From assembly GCA_947625915.1 (NCBI GenBank), contig CANQPX010000021.1, forward strand, positions 1 through 32,593: DNA of 32,593 nucleotides, read 5' to 3'. Shown piece by piece: positions 7,616 to 15,715 of this stretch. The stretch is from an uncultured Clostridia bacterium. GTDB lineage: Bacteria > Bacillota > Clostridia > Oscillospirales > Ruminococcaceae. The position numbers were made by a program, and so were the translations under genes. The first letter of the stretch is position 1, and each line of letters begins with the position of its first letter. Below the pieces are notes generated by a model. That model was given only the letters and a program-made list of their open reading frames with translations. It was not told where the DNA came from and searched no databases.

Positions 7616-7702
7616 TGCACACCATCGATTTGTGACCCTGTGCTATAATTATACAAATATCGCAGGTTTGCACACCAATTTGAACGGGTCTTGCGCTATA
7701 AT
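7616..7702 (+). promoter_or_regulatory. Duplicated promoter-like unit, 53-base period
   Basis: TGCACACCA occurs at 7616-7624 and again at 7669-7677, each followed exactly 19 bases later by TATAAT (7644-7649 and 7697-7702). The first TATAAT is preceded by TGC (extended -10). No good -35 lies at 17 bases in either unit, so TGCACACCA may be an activator or operator site. The unit sits just left of the MITE and would read toward the phosphosignalling island. Confidence 0.4.
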
Positions 7703-7708
7703 CTCTTT

Positions 7709-7960
7709 TAGGCAGCACCGCGCAAAGAACGCCTTACGGCTTTGCCGCACATCTGCTTGCATATTTTCCGTCATATTGTCCGAAAGATCCTTGACATACG
7801 ACATGTATGCAAAAAGCTAAAGCTTTTGCGGCTCTTTCAGCCAATCTGGCGTGGTCTCCCCTACTACAGGGGAGGTGTCAGCGAAGCTGACAGAGGGGCT
7901 GACCGACAGACTAAAATCTGACGGCGCATCTGCACGACAATCTTTGCGCGGTGCTGCCTA
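7709..7960. mobile_element. MITE-like element with TA target duplication
   Basis: The 18-base ends GGCAGCACCGCGCAAAGA (7711-7728) and TCTTTGCGCGGTGCTGCC (7941-7958) are perfect inverted repeats flanked by TA on both sides (7709-7710 and 7959-7960). This is the insertion signature of IS630/Tc1-mariner elements. The inside (about 212 bases) has no open reading frame of use. It contains smaller hairpins, such as CTCCCCT/AGGGGAG and TGTCAGC/GCTGACA near 7857-7892. It is therefore non-autonomous and needs a transposase from elsewhere. It has landed directly upstream of the first gene of the phosphosignalling island, and its right end is 52 bases before that ATG. Confidence 0.8.
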
Positions 7961-8012
7961 CTGCCGAAGTTCTTTGCTTTTACCCGTATTTTTCTGAAAG
8001 GATCTGATTTTT

Positions 8013-8606
8013 ATGAAACAATGCCCCAAGGGTCACATCTATGATGAAAAAATGAATCCCTCTTGTCCGTATTGCTCGGACAGCAGCGGCTTTCAGCCCA
8101 TCGGTCTCGGCGGTCAGCCCGAATTCCCGAAAACCGTTCCTATAATGAATGACAGCGACGCCGTAAGTGACGCTTTCCCGCCGACTGTGCCGGTAGATAA
8201 CGGTTCAGCAGGCGGCAGCTCCGGAATGAGCGTTACTATCGCTCTGGAAGAAACGGAAGCAGGCATAAACCCCGTAAGAGGCTGGCTCGTTGCGGTGGAC
8301 GGCGATAAGAAAGGATCTTCCTTCGTTATCCACGGCGAACAGAATTCCGTCGGAAGGGGAAGTAAGTTCGATATAAACCTTTCCTTTGACAGAGCCGTTT
8401 CTTCGGACGGAAACGCTGTGATAGCATATGATTCCAAAAACAGCAAGTTCTTCCTCAGCCCCGTTCTCGGAAAAGGAAAAAACAACGTTTATCATAACGA
8501 TTCGATGCTCCTTATGCCTGTGGAACTGCATGACTACGATAAAATACAGTTCGGTACGGCAACTTATGTTTTCAGAAGCTTCTGCAACGAAAACTATACA
8601 TATTGA
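8013..8606 (+). CDS. Zinc-ribbon/FHA-domain protein
   Basis: A 197-residue cytosolic protein. The N-terminus carries a short metal-binding motif C4-x3-H8 and C18PYC21. A flexible Pro/Ser/Gly region follows (about residues 25-85), then a C-terminal FHA-type beta sandwich (about 88-192) with the SVGRG turn that normally contacts phosphothreonine. FHA domains bind pThr peptides, so this is likely an adaptor for the kinases encoded downstream. The canonical SxxH and NGT loops are poorly conserved, so binding activity is not certain. A GAAAGG ribosome site precedes the ATG. It is the first gene of a same-strand cluster, and three bases separate its stop from the next ATG. Confidence 0.8.
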   Translation: MKQCPKGHIYDEKMNPSCPYCSDSSGFQPIGLGGQPEFPKTVPIMNDSDAVSDAFPPTVPVDNGSAGGSSGMSVTIALEETEAGINPVRGWLVAVDGDKKGSSFVIHGEQNSVGRGSKFDINLSFDRAVSSDGNAVIAYDSKNSKFFLSPVLGKGKNNVYHNDSMLLMPVELHDYDKIQFGTATYVFRSFCNENYTY

Positions 8607-8609
8607 TAT

Positions 8610-9401
8610 ATGAAACGCGGCGGCTTTTTTATCCGTATGAAAATTACGGACTCGGACGTTAAGCGTATCGCTCTCGGCAGTATCAGCGACCGCGGCGCAA
8701 GAAATTATCAGGAGGACAGCTTCGGCTTCTCTTCGGTAAAGAAAGCAGACGTGGAGAAATACGGCTTTACGGCTGTTGTTGCGGACGGAATGGGCGGAAT
8801 GTCGGGCGGAGCAAAGGTCAGCGCTTATGTTGTTTCATCACTGCTCGAACTGATAAGAGACAGCGCGCCGGATATCCCGAGACATATACTGCTGTCAAAG
8901 GCTCTTTGCAGGATAAATGAAAACGTCGTTCTCAGCGGCATAGGCGGAGGTTCTACGGCGGTATCGGCAGTATGTACTTCAAAGGGCATATACTGGTGTA
9001 CGGTAGGCGACAGCAGGATATATCTTTTCAGCGGCGGAACGCTCACGGCACTGAATGAGGACGGAGATTACATGAACCGCCTTATGGAACAGGTCATTTC
9101 GGGCGATATGACTTTCGATGAGGCGGGAGAAAACAAAAAAAAGGATTCACTCGCACAATATATCGGCTGCAAAAACGGGATCTCTCCCGATGGGAACCCG
9201 AAACCTTTCGTTCCCTCTTTGGGCGATAAACTTCTGCTTTGTACGGACGGAGTGTATAATGCTCTTTCGGAAACGGAGCTGTCGGAGTCGCTTTCAATGC
9301 ACGCGGACGAAGCTGCGGCGGATATAAGGAACAAAGTCCTGTTAAAAGGTTTTAAGGATCAGGACAATTTTACGGCGGTAGTATTGGAATTTACCAAGTA
9401 A
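8610..9401 (+). CDS. Soluble PP2C-type protein phosphatase
   Basis: Metal-dependent Ser/Thr phosphatase of 263 residues (254 if the second ATG at 8637 is used). All main PP2C motifs are present: SDRGARNYQEDSFG with the metal aspartate, VVADGMGG, TVGDSRIYLF, LLCTDGV and the final DNFTAVVLEF. No membrane segment or extra domain is seen, so it should act in the cytoplasm. It is expected to reverse phosphorylation by the neighbouring kinases. Neither start codon has a clear ribosome site. The first ATG lies three bases past the previous stop, so translation is probably coupled to the FHA gene. Confidence 0.92.
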   Translation: MKRGGFFIRMKITDSDVKRIALGSISDRGARNYQEDSFGFSSVKKADVEKYGFTAVVADGMGGMSGGAKVSAYVVSSLLELIRDSAPDIPRHILLSKALCRINENVVLSGIGGGSTAVSAVCTSKGIYWCTVGDSRIYLFSGGTLTALNEDGDYMNRLMEQVISGDMTFDEAGENKKKDSLAQYIGCKNGISPDGNPKPFVPSLGDKLLLCTDGVYNALSETELSESLSMHADEAAADIRNKVLLKGFKDQDNFTAVVLEFTK

Positions 9402-9423
9402 TTTACGAAAGGAAAGTATTGTT

Positions 9424-10956
9424 ATGAAGAGATTTTTTAAACTTCTGTCCGTCATGGTAACTGCCGTGATGGCATTATCGCTTATTGCGGTGCCTTCGGG
9501 CGCGGAGACGATATCCGACGCAAAAGAAGGCGTTGTATACATTGTTTCAAATTTTACTTCTACGAGCAGTAATCGCTATATATGGAGTTATGAGACTTTG
9601 GTAGGCGCAGGCATATGGGGTCGGGGAGACGGTTCTTCGGGAGATTACGGTTATCAGACCGAGTATGACCCCACTATATCTTTCAGAGGCAGCGGATTTG
9701 CGATCGGCAATGAGGGCGAACCGGTAGAATATATCGTTACGAACGCTCATGTTGTACTTGATGAAACGGCAAGCGGAATAAAAAGCCTTGATCCGCTCAA
9801 TGCAACTATGAACGTCAGCAGCAAAAAGGCTTCGGAAGTATTGGTGTACTTTTCTTACGGAGCAAATGATTTTATGCGCGCTCAGATATATATGGTAAAT
9901 GAGGAGAAGGATATATGCGTTCTTAAACTTCCTCAGGCGACAGATAAGAGAAAACCTTTGGTAGTATGCCGTTCTTCGGATATAGATGAAAATGATGACT
10001 TCGCGGCACTGGGTTTCCCGGGTGACTCGGATCTGCTCATGGACGGCACTTCTATCTCATATGATATGAACGACATTACCACCACAAGAGGCGGTATTTC
10101 AAGAAAATCCACAGATGAAAACGGCAGGAACGTTTATCAGATAGATGTCGATATCGCTCCGGGAAATTCCGGCGGTCCGTTAGTAAACTCCAAGGGCGAG
10201 GTAGTCGGCATAAATACATATTCAATAACAAATCTTTCAAGCGGACATCAGCAGAATTACGCTATAGTAATCGATGAACTTCTTTCAATAATAAACCGCG
10301 ATGTCGTTCCGTATACGCTTTCGGGTGAATCTTCCGCAGGAAGCGGAACTGACGGCGAAGAGGACGTAACTGAGGGAAATAACGACGCGGCGGAAACTGC
10401 GGCAGAAGAAACTTCCGCGGCAGGAGAGGAAACTGTTTCTGCAGCTGCGGACGTTGACAGCGGAAATTCGGAAAGTTCAAATAATACGGTGCTGATAGTT
10501 GTAATTATTGCGGCAGCAGTCGTGATCGCTGCAGTCGTGATCGCGGTAGTGCTTTCAAAGAAAAAGGCTCCGGCAGCTGCGGGAACTCCTGCAAATGTTT
10601 CCGGTCAGGCTATGCAGCCTACAACGGCGGCAGACCATTCTTCAAGAGGCGCAGTGATAACAGGCATGAAGGGAATAATGGCAAACAGATCCTTCAATGT
10701 AAACGGCAGCATAGTTCTGGGAAGAAATGCTCAGAAATGTAACGTATGCTTCCCGGTAGACGCAAAGGGCATATCGGGCGTTCACTGCCAGATCAGACAG
10801 ACTGCGAACGGTTATGAGATAACGGATCTCGGTTCCAGCAACGGAACTTTCCTCGGAAACGGTCAGAAACTTACGCCGAACGTTCCTACAATGCTCCCGG
10901 ACGGCACATATTTCTATCTCGGAAGCGCGGAACAGCTTTTCCAGATCAAATATTGA
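9424..10956 (+). CDS. Exported trypsin-like protease with membrane helix and cytoplasmic FHA domain
   Basis: A 510-residue fusion. Residues 1-27 form a signal peptide (MKRFFKLLSVMVTAVMALS, ending near SGA). A trypsin/HtrA-like protease domain runs to about 300 with a complete triad: His109 in TNAHVVLDE, Asp163 in EEKDICVLKL and Ser249 in GNSGGPL. A Glu/Ala/Ser-rich linker follows (about 300-350), then one membrane helix (about 354-378) ending in SKKK, and a C-terminal FHA domain (about 415-508) with LGRN, SGVHC and GSSNGTFLGNG. The topology puts the protease outside and the FHA domain in the cytoplasm. No PDZ domain is seen, unlike HtrA. A GAAAGGAAAG ribosome site precedes the ATG. I infer that phosphoprotein binding inside controls or localises proteolysis outside. 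Confidence 0.93.
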   Translation: MKRFFKLLSVMVTAVMALSLIAVPSGAETISDAKEGVVYIVSNFTSTSSNRYIWSYETLVGAGIWGRGDGSSGDYGYQTEYDPTISFRGSGFAIGNEGEPVEYIVTNAHVVLDETASGIKSLDPLNATMNVSSKKASEVLVYFSYGANDFMRAQIYMVNEEKDICVLKLPQATDKRKPLVVCRSSDIDENDDFAALGFPGDSDLLMDGTSISYDMNDITTTRGGISRKSTDENGRNVYQIDVDIAPGNSGGPLVNSKGEVVGINTYSITNLSSGHQQNYAIVIDELLSIINRDVVPYTLSGESSAGSGTDGEEDVTEGNNDAAETAAEETSAAGEETVSAAADVDSGNSESSNNTVLIVVIIAAAVVIAAVVIAVVLSKKKAPAAAGTPANVSGQAMQPTTAADHSSRGAVITGMKGIMANRSFNVNGSIVLGRNAQKCNVCFPVDAKGISGVHCQIRQTANGYEITDLGSSNGTFLGNGQKLTPNVPTMLPDGTYFYLGSAEQLFQIKY

Positions 10957-10983
10957 ACCGTTGTTTAAGAAAGGATCAAACGT

Positions 10984-12189
10984 ATGATAATCGATTCAGC
11001 CGAATATACCTGTGCGGGCGGTCACAGCGTAAATGAAGATTCGTACCTGTGCAGCAGGGAAAGAGGGCTTTTTATTGTTGCGGATGGTCTTGGAGGACAT
11101 TCAGACGGAGAAGTGGCGTCCTCCGCAGCGATAGGATATTTTAAAGAAAATTGCTTCGGCGGTTACACCGATGAGCGTATAACAGAGCTTATGGAAGGTG
11201 CAAACACCGAGGTCCTGAATAAAGGCGACGGCGGCAAAACGACCGTCGCCGCGGCTTTTATTGAAAACGGACGATTTGTATATGCAAATGCGGGAGACAG
11301 CAGGGTGTATTTTTTCAGAGGGAACAAGCTGACGGCTCAGACGAAAGATCATTCCGTTTGTCAGGCTTCGGTGGATATGGGTCTTATCCGTCCGGAGGAT
11401 ATACGCGGCAGCGAGGACAGAGCAAGGCTCCTTAAAGTTCTGGGCAGCGAGGAAAAACTGAATATCAAAAAACATTACCAACCGATAAAACTTGAGAACG
11501 GAGACGCTTTTCTGATATGCAGCGACGGGTTCTGGGACTATGTGTACGAGTCGGAAATGGAAGCGGATCTGCTCAAATCGGACAGCGCGGACGTGTGGCT
11601 GAAATATATGCTGAAAAGGCATATACTTCGCGGTCAGAACAAGGGCGATAACTATACGGCGGTATGCGGCATAATACACATCGACAAGGACGAGGTATTT
11701 GAAGATATCCCGTATGTAAAGGATATGCCGAAAACGACAGAAAAAAAGAAAAAAAAGGACCGTTCCGCAAACACAGCCGTTTTAGCGGCGGCAATAATTG
11801 CAGTCGTTGCGGTGATCGCGGTCATTGCAGCGGTGGTATTGTTAAAAAGCCGCGGGGGAGACGGTGAGGATCAGAACGATCTTAAACAGTCCGCAGCAGT
11901 GCTTTCGGAAACTTCACCGCCGCCGAATGAGAACAGTTTTACAAGCCCCACAAGCGCAACGTCAGAATTGCTCGCTTCCGTAACAGAAGAAATTACGACA
12001 GCTTACGAAAGTTCTTCTTCGGAAACTTCGGAAACGTCCGAAATGACCGGAACTTCCGAAACATCCGATACGTCCGAAGCATCGGAAACTTCGGATACGT
12101 CCGAAACATCGGGATCGTCGGATCTGTCGGGACCGCCTTCGGAAACAACAGCAGAAAATGATATCGGCAGAGAACATTTGTCGGTGTGA
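10984..12189 (+). CDS. Membrane-anchored PP2C phosphatase with Ser/Thr-rich outer tail
   Basis: A 401-residue protein. A cytoplasmic PP2C domain (about 1-237) has GGHSVNEDSY, FIVADGLGGHSDGE, NAGDSRVYFF, LICSDGF and GDNYTAVCG, so all metal ligands appear intact. A basic KKKKKDR stretch leads into one membrane helix (about 262-286). The rest (about 290-401) is low-complexity Ser/Thr/Glu with many TSE and TSD triplets and should lie outside the cell, as a wall-spanning stalk or a glycosylated tail. The architecture parallels PstP/Stp-type phosphatases that partner receptor kinases, but the tail is unlike theirs. An AGAAAGGA ribosome site precedes the ATG. The gene is 27 bases from the protease-FHA gene. 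Confidence 0.92.
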   Translation: MIIDSAEYTCAGGHSVNEDSYLCSRERGLFIVADGLGGHSDGEVASSAAIGYFKENCFGGYTDERITELMEGANTEVLNKGDGGKTTVAAAFIENGRFVYANAGDSRVYFFRGNKLTAQTKDHSVCQASVDMGLIRPEDIRGSEDRARLLKVLGSEEKLNIKKHYQPIKLENGDAFLICSDGFWDYVYESEMEADLLKSDSADVWLKYMLKRHILRGQNKGDNYTAVCGIIHIDKDEVFEDIPYVKDMPKTTEKKKKKDRSANTAVLAAAIIAVVAVIAVIAAVVLLKSRGGDGEDQNDLKQSAAVLSETSPPPNENSFTSPTSATSELLASVTEEITTAYESSSSETSETSEMTGTSETSDTSEASETSDTSETSGSSDLSGPPSETTAENDIGREHLSV

Positions 12190-12229
12190 AACGGATAATA
12201 TCCGATTTAAGGATATAAGCTGTTATCGC

Positions 12230-12258
12230 TTGAAATTTACGGAGTTCAATGATATAAT
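12230..12258 (+). promoter_or_regulatory. Internal promoter before the first kinase
   Basis: TTGAAA (12230-12235), 17 bases, TATAAT (12253-12258). The expected start point near 12265 is only about 12 bases before the ATG and falls in the ribosome site (AAGGAG, 12261-12266). If it is used, the transcript would start nearly leaderless. The match to consensus is good. Confidence 0.55.
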
Positions 12259-12276
12259 AAAAGGAGAAGCGTTTAT

Positions 12277-13338
12277 ATGGTTACATTGGGAAATAAAACG
12301 CTGTGTTCGAGCTGCTTTTCGCCGATAAGAAAAGAACCCTGCAAAAAATGCGGGTTTTCTTCCGAGAATTATGTTCCGGACGATATGGTCCTGCCATGCG
12401 GAACGATACTTATGGGAAATTTTATAATCGGCAAAGTTCTCGGACGCGGAGGCTTCGGGGTAACATACCTTGCGTATGATGTGAAATATAATAAGATCAT
12501 TGCTGTAAAGGAATATTTCCCCATAGAACTTGCCGTAAGAAAAAAAGGCGGGACCGCTTTGATGGTGCGCGACAAAAGATCTGCGGAACTGTTCAAGGAA
12601 GGCGTTATGAAGTTCTATAACGAAGCGGGGTTCATCGCAAAATTTTCCGATGAACCTGATATCGTGAAAGTATATCAGTTCTTTTATGAAAACAATACCG
12701 CTTATTTTACCATGGAATACCTTACGGGTATGACACTGAAAGACTATGTTGTGAACTGCGGAACGATAAACGAGGGGCAGGCGCTTTATATCGCGGACAA
12801 GGCGGCGTCGGCATTGGCGCATATCCACGGTAAGAACGTTCTGCACAGAGACGTCTGCCCTGACAATATAATGCTTTGCAGAGACGGCAGTGTGAAACTG
12901 TTGGATTTCGGCTCGGCAAGACAGGTGTTCCCCGAAGGTTCGCAGCTGCTGACGGTCATTCTTAAACCCGGCTTTGCCCCTATAGAACAGTATATGCGTA
13001 AGGGCAAACAGGGCGAATGGACGGATATTTATGCCCTTGCGGCTTCGATCTTTTACGGACTCACAAAAAAAGTTCCCGAAAATCCCCAGAACCGTATCGA
13101 AGATGATTCGGATATGGAAAGCAATGTTTATAACATTCGTCCCGAATTGTGGAACGTAATATATAAGGCGATGATGCTCAAATATACCGACAGGTATCAG
13201 TCTACGGAAGAATTCCGCAAGGCGCTTTCGGATATCCCGCTGAAACGGCAGAATATCAGGCTCCCCGGCAGGATCAGCCGTATGAGCGATACAGACAGCC
13301 CTCTAAGACAGCTGCTCTCAAAGCTGTTCAGGAGCTGA
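12277..13338 (+). CDS. Soluble zinc-ribbon Ser/Thr protein kinase (kinase 1)
   Basis: A 353-residue Hanks-type kinase. The N-terminal zinc ribbon has C10xxC13 and C22xxC25. The kinase domain shows the glycine loop LGRGGFGVTY (55-64), Lys78 in AVKEYF, the catalytic loop HRDVCPDN with Asp192 and Asn197, the metal aspartate Asp210 in LLDFGSA, and the late signature KPGFAPIEQY then WTDIYALA. The lysine usual in HRDxKxxN is Cys194. The C-terminus is a short basic tail with no membrane helix, so the protein is cytosolic. It is the smallest and most divergent of the first three kinases and lacks an ectodomain, so it may relay or be activated by the receptor kinases next to it. Confidence 0.92.
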   Translation: MVTLGNKTLCSSCFSPIRKEPCKKCGFSSENYVPDDMVLPCGTILMGNFIIGKVLGRGGFGVTYLAYDVKYNKIIAVKEYFPIELAVRKKGGTALMVRDKRSAELFKEGVMKFYNEAGFIAKFSDEPDIVKVYQFFYENNTAYFTMEYLTGMTLKDYVVNCGTINEGQALYIADKAASALAHIHGKNVLHRDVCPDNIMLCRDGSVKLLDFGSARQVFPEGSQLLTVILKPGFAPIEQYMRKGKQGEWTDIYALAASIFYGLTKKVPENPQNRIEDDSDMESNVYNIRPELWNVIYKAMMLKYTDRYQSTEEFRKALSDIPLKRQNIRLPGRISRMSDTDSPLRQLLSKLFRS

Positions 13339-13363
13339 CGCGGGAAAGGAGCGTTTCACTTGT

Positions 13364-15664
13364 ATGTTTGAAATAAACAATAAAAAGCTTTGTGAGAACT
13401 GCTTTTCGGAAGTTAAGGACGGGATATGCGGGAACTGCGGATATTCACCCGAAAATGCCGCAGAGGATCATACCGTTCTTCCGCTCGGCACTAAACTCGA
13501 TAATAAGATCATCATAGGCAGAGTAATGGGCAAAGGCGGTTTCGGGATAACATATCTCGGCTATGACATAAGAATGGATAAAGTTATCGCGGTAAAGGAA
13601 TATTATCCTAACGGGATCGCTTACCGTTCAAACAGCGGAACGGAAGTACTTCTCGCTGACCCCAAATCGGCGGAAGCGTTCTCAAAGGGCGCGGAAAAAT
13701 TCTACAGCGAAGCGGAAATGGTGGCGCAGTTCAACGGAAATCCGAATATAGTGAGCGTGTATGATTTCTTCCGTGCAAATAACACGGTCTATCTGGTGAT
13801 GGAATTCATAAACGGTATCACTCTTAAAAATTACATAAGACTGCATGGAAATATATCGGACGGTCAGGCACTGTATATCATGGATAAAATGGCTTCTGCG
13901 CTGAGCATTACCCACAGCGCGGGAGTGCTGCACAGGGATATTTCTCCGGACAACATAATGATATGCAAGGATAAAAAGATAAAACTCATAGATTTCGGAG
14001 CGGCAAGGCAGATATTTGCGGAAAGTTCTTCAAACCTGACGGTCGTTCTGAAACCGGGATATACGCCTGTTGAACAGTATACGAAAAAGGGCATACAAGG
14101 TGCATGGACGGATATTTATGCTCTGGGCGCGTCGATATATTATGCTCTGACGGGAGTTGTACTTGACGATCCGTATGAGAGAATGGAAAGCGATGATGAA
14201 TTTTCTTCAAATAAACGGAAGATAAATACTTCTCTTTGGAATATCCTTAAAAAGTGTACGATGATAAATGCTTCGGACAGATACGGCAGCGCAATAGAAC
14301 TGCGGAAAGCTTTGTCGGCGGTAAATGCTCCGTTAAAGCCCGAACCGCTGACGCTTTCACCTGAGGATACGGGAAATATCACGGCGGAAACGCCTTCTCA
14401 GGCAGAAGATACCGCTGCGAAAGATGTTTCCAAGGAGGAGATCACAGAAGCTCCCGAGCGGAAAGATGATGTAAAAACGGAAGATAATGCCGAAGAAACA
14501 GTGAATATTACGGACGATCTTCCCGTTGACAGTGAAGGTTACGATCCGCAGGTAAATGTTTATAAGAAAAAAGGCGGAAAGAAAAACGGAAAACTCATTG
14601 CGGGGATCTGCACGGCGGCGGTGGTAGTTATTGCCGCGGCGGTCGGAGCGGTGATCGCAGGCAGAGAAAACAATGACGCTCCTATCGTCGAGACTTCGGA
14701 AAGCACTTCGGCTGCGGTCACGGAAACAGAGACCGAAGCAAAAACCGAAACGGAGACGGAGACTGAAACTTCACGGCGTGAGGTCATGACTACTTACAGT
14801 TCGGAAGAACTCGACGGCACTCACGAAAGGATCATAGAACTTGACAGTTCCTATCCGGGAGACAGGGAAAAGGGAAAAAATTCGATATATAAATCTTCAC
14901 TTTATATTTTCGACGGGGATATGAAGTTCACTCTCGCTCTGGAGTTCGTTGACAGCGAACAGGACAGTGACGGCGGATATAAACGTATGCTCAGACTGAG
15001 AGACGGAGAGGAATTTATTGATATAGACGTTATCGGCAAAGAAGCAGACAGCGAAGGCTGGTACGAAGTTTCGGACAATGAATTCTCGTTCATTCTTCCA
15101 TATGAGAGCTACAAAAATATAAAGGGAAGGATATCCTTTGAGGTATTGAACCTTTATGTCAAGTCGGCTTATGTTGAGGACGCGGGAAATGAGGACACAG
15201 GAAATGAGGACTCGGAAAACAAAAATACGGAAAACGTTCGGGCGGAAAGCAAGACCATAACGCTTGACAGTGAATATCCTGGCTTCTGGGGAAAAGGAAC
15301 CGATATCCCCAAGTCGGAACTTACGGCTTTCGGCGGAGATGTGGAGATAACTCTTGATATTTCCGCAGATGACTATGACGTGGAGCCCGAAAACGGTACG
15401 TATTTCTATAACATAAAAACCATGGATCCCGATAACGGCTGGGCGGCGGTACACGTTCTTGATGCAAAAAAAGACGGGGAGCAGGTCGAGCCGCGCGGTT
15501 ACAGCGGTTCAGATGACAGCGTTTATGATGTGGATAAAGATACGAAAAGTTTTTCTTTCAGGATAGCGCGAGGGGATATCGAAGCACTGGGAGACAGCGG
15601 ACTGGGCTTTCAGGTATGCAACGTTACGATAAATTCCGCAGAGCTGAAAGCGGCGGAGAGTTAA
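13364..15664 (+). CDS. Receptor-type zinc-ribbon Ser/Thr kinase with two ectodomain modules (kinase 2)
   Basis: A 766-residue protein. Zinc ribbon C10xxC13, C22xxC25. Kinase domain with GKGGFGITY (56-64), Lys78, HRDISPDN (Asp192, Asn197), IDFGAA (Asp210) and KPGYTPVEQY, reaching about 325. An acidic, disordered juxtamembrane region follows (about 325-405), then one membrane helix (about 411-433), a Thr/Glu repeat stalk (about 440-465), and two related beta-rich modules outside the cell at about 488-605 and 630-766. The modules share an (L)DSxYPG start, a GD(M/V)xxTL strand and an S/N-F-I/L strand. A short degenerate repeat (GNEDTGNEDSEN) links them. An AAAGGAG ribosome site precedes the ATG. 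The ectodomain type is unknown to me; a carbohydrate-binding beta sandwich is one guess. Confidence 0.92.
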   Translation: MFEINNKKLCENCFSEVKDGICGNCGYSPENAAEDHTVLPLGTKLDNKIIIGRVMGKGGFGITYLGYDIRMDKVIAVKEYYPNGIAYRSNSGTEVLLADPKSAEAFSKGAEKFYSEAEMVAQFNGNPNIVSVYDFFRANNTVYLVMEFINGITLKNYIRLHGNISDGQALYIMDKMASALSITHSAGVLHRDISPDNIMICKDKKIKLIDFGAARQIFAESSSNLTVVLKPGYTPVEQYTKKGIQGAWTDIYALGASIYYALTGVVLDDPYERMESDDEFSSNKRKINTSLWNILKKCTMINASDRYGSAIELRKALSAVNAPLKPEPLTLSPEDTGNITAETPSQAEDTAAKDVSKEEITEAPERKDDVKTEDNAEETVNITDDLPVDSEGYDPQVNVYKKKGGKKNGKLIAGICTAAVVVIAAAVGAVIAGRENNDAPIVETSESTSAAVTETETEAKTETETETETSRREVMTTYSSEELDGTHERIIELDSSYPGDREKGKNSIYKSSLYIFDGDMKFTLALEFVDSEQDSDGGYKRMLRLRDGEEFIDIDVIGKEADSEGWYEVSDNEFSFILPYESYKNIKGRISFEVLNLYVKSAYVEDAGNEDTGNEDSENKNTENVRAESKTITLDSEYPGFWGKGTDIPKSELTAFGGDVEITLDISADDYDVEPENGTYFYNIKTMDPDNGWAAVHVLDAKKDGEQVEPRGYSGSDDSVYDVDKDTKSFSFRIARGDIEALGDSGLGFQVCNVTINSAELKAAES

Positions 15665-15715
15665 AACTGTTCCCGAAAAGTTTTTAAAAATAAAAAAGGG
15701 GAGGCGGCATGGTCT

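Noticed and set aside
7711-7958. Insertion sequence with its own transposase
   Set aside because: The inside of the element is about 212 bases and holds no usable reading frame, so it can only be non-autonomous.
9424-10956. Annotation as a plain HtrA/DegP protease
   Set aside because: There is no PDZ domain. The C-terminal part is a membrane helix plus FHA domain, so the simple label would mislead.
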